Shown here: one piece after another, positions 1 through 8,500 of the stretch | Numbering within the stretch: position 1 is the stretch's first letter | Layout of the letters: every line of letters starts with the position of its first letter | NCBI RefSeq assembly: GCF_000716785.1 | Contig: NZ_JNYY01000004.1 | Coordinates: 1 to 64,000 of the forward strand | DNA: 64,000 nt | Source: Amycolatopsis vancoresmycina | GTDB taxonomy: Bacteria > Actinomycetota > Actinomycetes > Mycobacteriales > Pseudonocardiaceae | Direction: 5' to 3' | Program-made: the position numbers and the translations under genes | Notes under the pieces: model-generated | Told to the model about the DNA's origin: nothing | What the model saw: the letters and a program-made list of their open reading frames with translations, nothing else | Database searches by the model: none

Positions 1-465
1 ACCCGGCCGGGCACCACCACGACCCCCGCCACCCCGTCGACCACCACCCCGCCGACCACCACGAGCGCGCCGCCGACGACCACCACCCCGGCCACGCCCG
101 GCGTCCCGACGACGTCCAGCACCGCGCCGAAGCCCGGTGAACTGGTGCTCGACCGCCCGAGCATCAAGCCCGGCGAGACGCTCTCCGCGTCCGGGCAGGG
201 CTGCCAGCCGGGCCGCATGGTGACGCTGATGTCGGACGGCGCCGAGGTCGGCTCCGCCTTCGCCGACGGCTCGGGCGCCTTCACCGCGCCGGTCGAGTTC
301 ACCCGGATCGAAGCCGGGCGGCACACCGTCGTCGCCGAGTGCGGCGTGCGGCTGACCGGCGCCGTCGACCAGGTGATCACCCGCTCCTCCGGCGGGCAGA
401 CCGGCACGCTGGTCTTCCTCGTCTTCTTCGTCCTCGCCGGCATCACGGTGATCCGCTTCCGGTGA
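1..465 (+). CDS. C-terminal part of a Thr/Pro-linked membrane-anchored surface protein (5' truncated by window)
   Basis: The reading frame is open from base 1 to the TGA at 463-465, so this is the end of a longer gene. The first ~45 codons are a low-complexity Thr/Pro linker typical of actinobacterial exported proteins. About 80 residues of a small beta-rich domain follow (motif KPGETLSASGQGC, then a second Cys in VAECGV, probably a disulphide). The last ~20 residues are hydrophobic and end in VIRFR, consistent with one C-terminal transmembrane anchor and a short basic cytosolic tail. No LPXTG sorting signal is visible. The fold and role are not recognised. An extracytoplasmic surface protein is the inference. 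Confidence 0.7.
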   Translation, partial: TRPGTTTTPATPSTTTPPTTTSAPPTTTTPATPGVPTTSSTAPKPGELVLDRPSIKPGETLSASGQGCQPGRMVTLMSDGAEVGSAFADGSGAFTAPVEFTRIEAGRHTVVAECGVRLTGAVDQVITRSSGGQTGTLVFLVFFVLAGITVIRFR

Positions 466-472
466 CCCCCGG

Positions 473-502
473 TTGACATGCAGCCGGTTGGCTGCCTATC
501 TT
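473..502 (+). promoter_or_regulatory. sigma70-type promoter of the ArsR-SRPBCC gene
   Basis: TTGACA at 473-478 and TATCTT at 497-502 are separated by 18 nt. The start codon is 42 nt beyond the -10. The promoter lies inside the inverted repeat at 475-529, so a protein bound there would block RNA polymerase. The promoter is read from sequence only. Confidence 0.65.
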
Positions 503-529
503 GAATAGGCAGCCAACCGGCTGCATGTC
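475..529. promoter_or_regulatory. Perfect 24-bp inverted repeat; likely autoregulatory ArsR operator
   Basis: Arms at 475-498 and 506-529 are perfect reverse complements around a 7-nt spacer. Each arm contains a smaller dyad, GCAGCC-N4-GGCTGC, so the site can be seen as two tandem operators, one between -35 and -10 and one just downstream of -10. ArsR-family dimers bind such dyads in their own promoters. Binding here is inferred. Confidence 0.6.
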
Positions 530-543
530 TGCGGAGAGGCGCG

Positions 544-1320
544 ATGGACGAGGTGTTCAAGGCGCTGGCCGATCCCAGCCGCCGTCAGCTGCTGGACGTG
601 CTCAACGAGCGCAACGGCCAGACCCTGCGCGAGCTGTGCGCGGGGCTGGCGATGGCGCGCCAGTCGGTGAGCAAGCACCTCGGCGTGCTCGAAGCGGCCG
701 GATTGGTCACGACCACCTGGCGCGGCCGGGAGAAGCTGCACCACCTCGACGCCGCGCCGATCAACGCGATCGCCGAGCGCTGGATGACCCGCTACGACCG
801 GCGGCGGGCCGGCGCGCTGGCCGACCTGAAACGAGCTTTGGAGTCCGCACCGATGAACGAGTTCGCTTACACGACCTACATCAACACGACGCCGGAAAAG
901 CTCTGGCAAGCGCTTACCGATCCGGCTTTCACGCGCCAGTACTGGGGCGTTTCCTTCGAAACCGATTGGGCACCGGGCTCGTCGATGACCTGGGCCGAGA
1001 GCGGCGCAAAAACGGCAGACCCGGAGCAGGTCGTCCTCGAATCGAAACCCTTTCACAGGCTGTCGTACACCTGGCACACTTTCACGGCGGAATGGGCTGA
1101 CGCGAACGGCGTCGACGCGGAAACGCTCGCGAAACTGCAGCGGGAAAGCCGGACGAAGGTGACCTTCACCCTCGAACCGCAGGGCGGAATGGTGAAGCTG
1201 ACGGTGCTGCACGACGGTTTCGACGACGACAGCACGACGCTGGCGATGTGCAGCCAGGGCTGGCCCGCGCTGCTGTCCAGCCTCAAGACGCTGCTCGAGA
1301 CCGGCGTCCCGCTGCCGTGA
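544..1320 (+). CDS. ArsR-family HTH regulator fused to an SRPBCC (AHSA1-like) ligand domain
   Basis: The 258-residue protein has two parts. Residues ~1-95 are an ArsR winged helix (FKALADPSRRQLLDVL, then recognition helix MARQSVSKHLGVLEAAGLV). Residues ~105-258 are an SRPBCC/AHSA1-type hydrophobic-cavity domain beginning at FAYTTYINTTPEKLWQALTD. Fusions of this kind are known; the SRPBCC part is thought to bind an unidentified small ligand and so control DNA binding. No Cys-rich metal site is visible in the HTH, so a metalloregulator is unlikely. GGAGAG precedes the ATG. The large dyad over its own promoter suggests autorepression. The gene stands alone; control of the downstream efe genes is possible but not shown. 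Confidence 0.85.
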   Translation: MDEVFKALADPSRRQLLDVLNERNGQTLRELCAGLAMARQSVSKHLGVLEAAGLVTTTWRGREKLHHLDAAPINAIAERWMTRYDRRRAGALADLKRALESAPMNEFAYTTYINTTPEKLWQALTDPAFTRQYWGVSFETDWAPGSSMTWAESGAKTADPEQVVLESKPFHRLSYTWHTFTAEWADANGVDAETLAKLQRESRTKVTFTLEPQGGMVKLTVLHDGFDDDSTTLAMCSQGWPALLSSLKTLLETGVPLP

Positions 1321-1527
1321 CCTGGCCAAACCGGTCGAACATCCCGAACGAGACAGAACACGCAGAACTGACACAGGGATACGTCTGAATCCTCCCTCTT
1401 TCGTGTTCGGCAGGCTGAAGACCGGGTGAACTTCCCTCTTTCGATTGGATCCGATGCGGTTTTGCGGGCGATAGGCTCGCATAATCCGTGACCGGTGATG
1501 GTCCGATCGAGTGACGGGAGAGTGCGC
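1321..1527. promoter_or_regulatory. Intergenic region upstream of efeO with a weak candidate promoter
   Basis: No gene is seen. A TCCCTCTTTCG element occurs twice (about 1393 and 1432). CATAAT at 1480-1485 could be a -10 hexamer, but no convincing -35 is found at the usual distance. No clear iron box is recognised. Confidence 0.3.
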
Positions 1528-2703
1528 GTGCCGGGGTCAGTACGTGCTCGCTGGATCGCGGGAGCGGTGGTGCTGCTGCTCGCGGCCGGGGCGGCCACCG
1601 TCGTGGCGTTCCTGCCGGACAGCGCGGCCGCCGGCGACCCCGAGATCGCGGTCTCGCGCTCGGCGTGCGGCACCGGCTGGGCGGACCCGAAGCCGGGGCC
1701 GCAGACGTTCCGCCTGCACAACACCGGGTCGGTGACCGCCGAGGTCGACCTGATCGACCCGGCGACCGGCGTGATCTACGGCGAGGTGGAGGGCCTCGGC
1801 GCGGCCACGACCCGGCCGTTGCAGGTCAACCTGGGCAACGGCAGCTACGCGTTCCGCTGCCTGCCCGAGGACGCGGCCGCGATCGTCGGCCCCGCCGTGC
1901 AGGTCACCGGCGGCGCCGAGCGGACCGGCCCGGGTGTCGCGCCGGTGACGCACGACGACCTGCTCGGCCCGCTCAAGGCGTACCAGCAGCACGTCACGAC
2001 GGGCCTGGCCGAGCTGGTCGCGAACACCGGCGCGCTGAAGACCACGGTCCACGGCGGCGACCGGGCGGCGAGCCAGGCGGCCTGGCTGACGGCCCACCTG
2101 ACGTACGAGCGGCTCGGCGCGGCCTACGACGCGTTCGGCGACTCCGACGGCGCGCTGAACGGAACGGCCGACGGCCTCCCCGGCGGCGCGGCCGACCCGG
2201 GTTTCACCGGCTTCCACCGCCTGGAGCAGGGCCTCTGGCACGGCGAAGACCTGGGCGCGCTCGCCGCCGTGGCCGACCAGCTCGACACCGACGCCCGCGC
2301 ACTGCAGACGTCCTTCGCCACCAGCCAGGTCGACGGCAACGACCTGGGCCTGCGCGCGCACGAGATCATGGAGAACACCCTGCAGTTCGAACTGACCGCC
2401 CGCACCGACTACGGCAGCGGCACGAACCTGGCCACCGCCCGCGCCAACCTCGACGGCACCCGCGCGGTGCTCGATGTGCTGCGACCGCTGCTGGCGCCGC
2501 GGTACCCAGACCTGTCCAAGGTGGACAGCTGGCTGAACCGGACGCAGTCCGCTTTGGACGCGGCCCACCGCCCGGACGGAACGTGGCGCCGTCCCGCGGA
2601 CCTGAGCCGCCCGGAGCGGCAGAAGCTGAACGCGGACGTGAGCGAGCTGACGGAACTCCTGGCCCCGATCGCGGCGATCGCCGAGCCGAGGAGGACCTCG
2701 TGA
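1528..2703 (+). CDS. efeO: EfeO-type iron-binding protein (cupredoxin plus M75/imelysin domain)
   Basis: About 391 residues, exported or membrane-tethered. An N-terminal hydrophobic helix is followed by a cupredoxin-like domain (residues ~35-135) and an EfeO/M75 alpha-helical domain starting at THDDLLGPLKAYQQHV. The M75 HxxE motif is present as GFHRLE, and a second conserved segment reads LRAHEIMENTLQFEL. In EfeUOB systems EfeO binds periplasmic or extracellular iron and works with EfeB. The GTG at 1528 is chosen because GGGAG lies 7 nt upstream; ATG at 1498 and GTG at 1522 are in-frame alternatives. The gene overlaps efeB by 4 nt. The permease efeU is not adjacent on either side. Confidence 0.88.
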   Translation: MPGSVRARWIAGAVVLLLAAGAATVVAFLPDSAAAGDPEIAVSRSACGTGWADPKPGPQTFRLHNTGSVTAEVDLIDPATGVIYGEVEGLGAATTRPLQVNLGNGSYAFRCLPEDAAAIVGPAVQVTGGAERTGPGVAPVTHDDLLGPLKAYQQHVTTGLAELVANTGALKTTVHGGDRAASQAAWLTAHLTYERLGAAYDAFGDSDGALNGTADGLPGGAADPGFTGFHRLEQGLWHGEDLGALAAVADQLDTDARALQTSFATSQVDGNDLGLRAHEIMENTLQFELTARTDYGSGTNLATARANLDGTRAVLDVLRPLLAPRYPDLSKVDSWLNRTQSALDAAHRPDGTWRRPADLSRPERQKLNADVSELTELLAPIAAIAEPRRTS

Positions 2704-3893
2704 CCGGCCTCCCCCGCCGTTCCTTCCTCCGCCGGGCCGCCATGGGTGCCGGTCTCACCGTGGCCGCCGGGGCCGGGCTCGGGGCGTCCTCCGCCGTCAC
2801 CGACAGCACCTCTCCGGTGCCCTTCCACGGCCGGAACCAGGCCGCCATCCTGCGCAAACCGCCCACCCAGACCATCGTCGCCTCCTTCGACGCCGTGGCT
2901 TCCTCCAAGGCCGAGCTCACCGAGCTGTTCCGTGCCATCACCGACCGGGCGCGGTTCCTCACCGGCGGCGGCGCGCCCGCGTCCCTCGGCATCACCGCGC
3001 CGCCCGCCGACTCCGGTGTGCTCGGGCCCGTCGTGCCCGGCGGGGATCTCGGGGTCATCCTCGGCGTCGGGGCGAGCCTGTTCGACGACCGGTACGGGCT
3101 CGCGAAACTCAAGCCCGCCAAGCTGAAGCCGATGACGACGTTCCCGGACGACGCCCTCGACCCCGCCCAGTGCCACGGCGATCTCAGCCTCGTCCTCTCC
3201 GCGAACTCCACCGACACCGTGCTGCACGCCCTGCGGGACATCGCCCGCGCCACCCGCGGCGGCATGCAGCTGCGCTGGAAGCTCAACGGCTTCAGCTCGC
3301 CGCCGCGGCCGGAGGGCACCCCGCGGAACCTGATGGGCTTCAAGGACGGCACCTCGAACCCCACCGAGTCCGAACTGGACAGTCTGGTGTGGACGACCGG
3401 CGAACCCGCGTGGACCGCGGGCGGCAGCTACCAGGTCATCCGGCTGATCCGGATGCTGGTGGAGTTCTGGGACCGGGTCTCGCTGGCCGAACAGGAGAAC
3501 ATGTTCGGCCGCCGCCGCGACACCGGCGCCCCGCTCGACGGCACCGCCGAGACCGACGTCCCCCGCTACGCCGACGACCCCATCGGTACCGTCATCCCGC
3601 TGACCAGCCACATCCGGAAGGCCAATCCGCGCACGCCGGAGACCGACGCCAGCCGGATCCTGCGCCGCGCGGTCAACTACGACCGCGGCGTCGACAGCAA
3701 CGGCAACCTGGACATGGGCCTGCTCTTCGTCTGCTACCAGCAGGACCTCGAGCGCCAGTTCGAGGCGGTCCAGACACGGCTGGCCGGCGAACCACTGACC
3801 GACTACATCTCCCCGTTCGGCGGCGGCTACTTCTTCGCGCTGCCGGGCGTCACCGGCCCGGACGACCACTTCGGGCGCTCCTTGCTCGCGTGA
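2700..3893 (+). CDS. efeB: EfeB: Tat-exported DyP-type haem peroxidase
   Basis: 397 residues from a GTG that overlaps the efeO stop (GTGA, 2700-2703). The N-terminus carries a twin-arginine signal (RRSFLRR followed by a hydrophobic stretch). The DyP signature GFKDGTSNP supplies the GXXDG distal Asp, and SHIRKANPR carries the probable proximal haem His. EfeB proteins are exported DyP peroxidases proposed to oxidise Fe(II) or take iron from haem for EfeUOB uptake. Tight coupling with efeO supports a joint role. Without EfeU here, the inner-membrane step must be encoded elsewhere or the pair acts without it. Confidence 0.92.
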   Translation: MTGLPRRSFLRRAAMGAGLTVAAGAGLGASSAVTDSTSPVPFHGRNQAAILRKPPTQTIVASFDAVASSKAELTELFRAITDRARFLTGGGAPASLGITAPPADSGVLGPVVPGGDLGVILGVGASLFDDRYGLAKLKPAKLKPMTTFPDDALDPAQCHGDLSLVLSANSTDTVLHALRDIARATRGGMQLRWKLNGFSSPPRPEGTPRNLMGFKDGTSNPTESELDSLVWTTGEPAWTAGGSYQVIRLIRMLVEFWDRVSLAEQENMFGRRRDTGAPLDGTAETDVPRYADDPIGTVIPLTSHIRKANPRTPETDASRILRRAVNYDRGVDSNGNLDMGLLFVCYQQDLERQFEAVQTRLAGEPLTDYISPFGGGYFFALPGVTGPDDHFGRSLLA

Positions 3894-3922
3894 GCGAACC
3901 CCACCACGAAAGGAAATCCACA

Positions 3923-5545
3923 GTGGACACCAGAACCCGCCGGCGACGGCGTGGCCTGCTCGGCGCCGGGGCCCTCGCCTCGGTGGCCGTCCTGGCCGTC
4001 GCCACCGGCTCCGCGGCGAGCACCGCGGACGCCCAGCCGCTGCACCCGTTCCCGGCGCAGTGGATCCCCACGGCGACCCCGATCAAGCACGTCGTGGTGA
4101 TCTTCGGCGAGAACATCTCGTTCGACCACTACTTCGGCACCTACCCGGACGCGGCCAACACCGACGGCACCCCGTTCACCGCCGCGCACGGCACGCCGAA
4201 GGTCAACGGCCTCGACCACAAGCTGCTGACCGCCAACCCGAACGCGTACGACCCGAAGCGGCTGACGCACGAGCAGGCCATGACCTGCGACCAGAACCAC
4301 AACTACGGCGCGGAGCAGGCCGCCTTCAACGGCGGCAAGATGGACAAGTTCGTCGAGAAGACCGAGACGGACAAGTGCACCGGCCAGCCGATCCTGTTCG
4401 GCGAGCCCGGCCTGGTGATGGACTACTACGACGGCAACACCGTCACGGGCATGTGGAACTACGCCCAGCACTACGCGCTGAACGACAACTCGTTCAACAC
4501 GGTGTTCGGCCCGTCGACGCCGGGTGCGCTCAACCTGATCTCGGGCCAGACGCACGGCGCCCAGGCGGTCGACCCGGTGACGCACACGCCGGTCAGCGAC
4601 GCGTACGCGGTGCAGTCGCCGGACGCGAACGGCGTCGGCACGGTCATCAACGACCCGGACCCGGCCTGGGACGACTGCTCGGACAAGAACCACACGAGCA
4701 AGGACAACCTGGCCACGATGCACGGCCGCAACATCGGCGACCTGCTCAACCAGCGCCACGTGACGTGGGGCTGGTTCCAGGGCGGCTTCCGCCCGACCGG
4801 CGAAGCGGGCGGCTACGCGGTGTGCGGCCAGAAGCACACGAACGTGGGCGGCAACGCGGTCGTCGACTACAGCCCGCACCACGAGCCGTTCCAGTACTAC
4901 CCGTCGACGGCGAACCCGAAGCACTTGGCGCCGACGTCGGTGCACGCGATCGGCCAGACCGACCGCGCGAACCACCAGTACGACATCAGCGACTTCAACG
5001 ACGCCCTGCAGGCCGGCTCGATGCCCGCGGTCAGCTTCCTGAAGGCCCCGGAGTACCAGGACGGCCACGCGGGTTACTCGGACCCGCTGGACGAGCAGCA
5101 GTTCGTGGTCAGCGAGATCAACAAGATCCAGCAGTCCCCGGACTGGCGCTCGACGGCGATCGTCCTGGCCTACGACGACTCGGACGGCTGGTACGACCAC
5201 CAGAAGTCCCCGATCCTCAACGGCTCCCACGACGCCTCGCAGGACCAGTCGGTCTGCACGGCGAAGGCGACGACGGTGGGCACGTACGCGGACCGCTGCG
5301 GCTACGGCCCGCGCCTGCCGCTGCTGGTGATTTCGCCGTTCAGCAAGGTCAACCACGTCGACCACACGCTGACGGACCAGACGTCGGTGCTGAAGTTCAT
5401 CGAGGAGAACTGGTTCGCCGGCCGCATCGGCGACTCGTCGTTCGACACGCGCGCGGGGTCGCTGAACGGGATGTTCGACTTCTGGTGGCCGAAGGCCCGG
5501 AAGGTCGAGCTGGACCCGAAGACCGGAGCGGTGACCCACAGCTGA
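3923..5545 (+). CDS. Secreted phosphoesterase of the phospholipase C/acid phosphatase family
   Basis: 540 residues from GTG with GAAAGGA upstream. Residues 1-40 form a secretion signal: an Arg-rich start (TRTRRRRRGLLGAG), a hydrophobic core and an Ala-rich cleavage region. Mature residues begin the phosphoesterase fold with KHVVVIFGENISFDHYFGTY, the metal/nucleophile segment of bacterial PLC and AcpA enzymes. Later family segments include SFNTVFGPSTPGALNLISG and AIVLAYDDSDGWYDH. Predicted role: hydrolysis of phospholipid head groups or phosphate esters outside the cell. It lies 29 nt downstream of efeB and may be cotranscribed. Substrate preference cannot be read from sequence. Confidence 0.88.
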   Translation: MDTRTRRRRRGLLGAGALASVAVLAVATGSAASTADAQPLHPFPAQWIPTATPIKHVVVIFGENISFDHYFGTYPDAANTDGTPFTAAHGTPKVNGLDHKLLTANPNAYDPKRLTHEQAMTCDQNHNYGAEQAAFNGGKMDKFVEKTETDKCTGQPILFGEPGLVMDYYDGNTVTGMWNYAQHYALNDNSFNTVFGPSTPGALNLISGQTHGAQAVDPVTHTPVSDAYAVQSPDANGVGTVINDPDPAWDDCSDKNHTSKDNLATMHGRNIGDLLNQRHVTWGWFQGGFRPTGEAGGYAVCGQKHTNVGGNAVVDYSPHHEPFQYYPSTANPKHLAPTSVHAIGQTDRANHQYDISDFNDALQAGSMPAVSFLKAPEYQDGHAGYSDPLDEQQFVVSEINKIQQSPDWRSTAIVLAYDDSDGWYDHQKSPILNGSHDASQDQSVCTAKATTVGTYADRCGYGPRLPLLVISPFSKVNHVDHTLTDQTSVLKFIEENWFAGRIGDSSFDTRAGSLNGMFDFWWPKARKVELDPKTGAVTHS

Positions 5546-5551
5546 GGTCGT

Positions 5552-5581
5552 GCGGGCGGGCACGGGTCCGTGCCCGCCCGC
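5552..5581. terminator. Bidirectional hairpin terminator between convergent genes
   Basis: Arms 5552-5565 and 5568-5581 are perfectly complementary (GCGGGCGGGCACGG and its complement). Seven bases after the phosphoesterase stop and next to the stop of the converging STAND gene, it can serve both. There is no long T-tract, as is common in high-GC actinomycetes. Confidence 0.7.
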
Positions 5582-5585
5582 GCTT

Positions 5586-8500
5586 TCAGGCGGCCGGTGA
5601 TTCGTCCAGCTCCCGTAACGCTTCCCGGACCTTTACGGCGGTCTTGGCACCTTCGGGCCCCACGGCGACGACATCGGCCAGAAGCTGCCGGTACTCGGCG
5701 GCCGCGGCATCGGTGCCCAGGAGTCCCAGCTTCGAGCGGCACAGGATGATCCGACCCTTTGCCCGAAGGATATCGAGGTGTTTGGCGTCTTCGAAGGTGG
5801 CCAGCTGCACGGCGTGGCACTCCTCGAGCACGACCAGCGCATCTTCGAAGCGTTCCCGGTCCATCAGGAAGACCGCCAGGTGCCAGGACATCGACCTGCT
5901 CGCGAAGTCCTCGGGGGCACGACGCTCGCGGCAGATCCCGACCAGCTCACGCAGCTCGCGTTCGGCGCGATCGACATCGGCGCGCAGCCGGGCGATGCGC
6001 CGCCGGAGCTGCAGCACGGCGTCCGCGAAAGGCCCGAACTCGTCGCGGTACCCCTCGAGCATGCCTTCATACCGCCGGATGCCCTCCTCTTCGGAGATCT
6101 CCCCGAGTTGCAGCTGTAAGCCGACGGCACGCCGGGCGGCGAGCAGTTCACTGTTCGTCTCGCGCTCCGGAAGGGCCGAAAGGAGGTCTTGGTACGCGCG
6201 GCATTTGGCGAGTGCTTCCGCCGGCCGGTCCAGGTCGTCCAGCAGTAGGGTGAAGTCCCACAGCAACTCGCGCAGCGCGTCGGCCGTCCCGTCTTCGCGG
6301 TACCGGGCTTCGAGATCTTCGAGGCAGCGCACTGCCGCCTCGGGATCACCGAAACGTTGCTTGCGCGCGCCGGCGACCACCAGCGCCCGGTGTTCGGTTT
6401 CACGCCGCTTGCTCTTGTCTTCCCACGGCAGGGCGGAGAACTCGGCCAGCGCCGCTTCGATGCCGATTTCGTCCAGCTCGAACCGCAGGCGGATGATCTT
6501 CACCCGGGTGATGAGCAAGTTGAGGTTGTCCGCGGGAAGTACCTGTGATTCGGCGCGAAGACAATCGCGGTAGGCGGCGAGAGCCGCTCTGGGACGGCTT
6601 AGCCGCTCCAGGCATCGCGCGTGGTCCCAGAGAGCCGTGAGGGTGCGCCGGTGCACCGACCCGAGCACCTCCTGGCTTTGCTCCACGACCACGCGTGCCG
6701 CCCGCTCGGCGGCGACCTCCCGGTTCTGCGCCGTCAACATCGACGCGAGACGTTCGCGAACCTCCAGCTCCCACCCCCGTTCTTCGGCCTCCACCTCGGC
6801 GACGTTCTCCAGCAGCGCGCGGAATCCGTGCTCGGCTTCCTCCACTCGCTTGGTGTCCTGCTGCAGCACGGCGTGGTCGAAGCGCACAGCGAACCCGAAG
6901 ATGCCGGTATCACCCGAGGACTCGACGACCCGAGCGTGCAGTTCGAGGGCTTCCGCTTCGTTGCCCTGCTTGATCAGGTTCCTGGCGAGCGAACGCAGCG
7001 TGGTCCGATACCGGTCGGTTCGCTGCAGCCCCGCCGCAGCGAGCTGGCCGAGGATCTCGCGGTATTCGCGTTCCGCCTCCGGCAGCCGTCCGAGCAAACC
7101 CATCACCTGGGCGACCTCGATCCGCGCCGCCAGCGGCGTGACCCGCCGGTCGTACCCCGGGAACATCTGCTCCAGGTCGGCGTCGGCCGCACCGCGCCGG
7201 ATGAGCGCCCGGGCCAGCCTGGCCGTCCAGATGATCGTGTAGTGATCCGACTCGCCGAGCAGGCGCCGACAGTCGTCCACCACCCTACGCAGCAGCTCTT
7301 CGGCTTCGTCCCGGCGATCCAGCGCGAAGAGGATCGAGACGAGTTCGCTCTGCGACACGAGCGTGTAGGGGTCCGCCGAACCGAAGAGCTCCGCACGCCG
7401 TGCCGCCACTCTCCGCATCGCGCGGAGCCCGACCAGCCTGCCCTGAGTCTCCGAGAGGGCTTGCGCCAGCTGGTGATCGGTGATGAGGGTGTCGGGGGCG
7501 TCCGGACCGAGCACCTCGACCTGCCGCGCCAGGATGTCCGTGAACTCTCGCACCGCCTGGTCGTTCGAAGCCGAACCGCTGAGCAGCGCGCGGTGGCGGG
7601 CCGCGAGCCGGACCGGGTGGTTCTCGGGCAGCACGAGGGCGCGCTTCAGCACGAGCTCGCAGTAGGCGCTAGCGCCGTCGAAGGTGCCTGAGAACGAGAT
7701 GTACGCGAACGCGCGCACCCCGGCCCGCAGGACCTCGACGAGCAGGTCTTCGTCCGTATCCGGCACGGCGGCCACGAGCGCAGCCACGTGCGGCAGGACC
7801 ACCCGCCACCAGTTCCAGTTCTCCGATGACTCCGGCGCGGGCTCGGCCGCTTTGGTGATCAGCCGCGCCGCGGCCCGCCAGGTGCTCCGCTGCTCCGCCG
7901 GTTTCGACTTGAGCAGCCGACTCCGGGTCGCTTCCAGGACCAGCCGGTGGCCGACGACGACGCAGCTGGTGGCCAGGGCGTCCGTCTCCGTCCCCTGGCT
8001 TCGCGGCACCGAAAGCAGTTCGAGGTCCACGAGCGCCTCCAGCGCCCGCTCGAGGTCGTCCACCGACGGCGCGCCCGGGCCGTCCTGGACCAGGAGCTCG
8101 GCCGGAAGCGGGGCCGGCGCGAAGCAAGAGATCAACCGCATCAGCGGACGGGCCTGGGTGATCCCTTGGCTGTCGAGGAGATCGAGGTTCATCTCCCACG
8201 TACGGCTGATCAGCACGCGGTGCAGGCGCTCCAGCCGGTCGGTTTCGTTCGGCCGCGACAGGCCTTCGTCGAGCAGGTCCGTGCCGATGTCGCCGAGGGC
8301 CTGGCGGTACGTGGCGAACGTGGCGATCCGGGCCGGGCCGCGCAGCAAGCCCGCCCCGCGCGCGGTGCGGCCGAGGTAGCTGCCCGCCGAGCGCAGCGCC
8401 AGCGGCAGGCCGCCGAGCCGTTCGGCGAGGGCCTGCGCCTGCGCCCGGTCACCGGCGTGGCCGGCGAGGTCGACGAGGACGTCCGCGGCGTCGTCGTCGG

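Noticed and set aside
4060..6573. 837-codon plus-strand open frame over the phosphoesterase and STAND genes
   Set aside because: It spans two genes on opposite strands, is Arg/Pro/Gly-rich without domains, and arises from high GC content.
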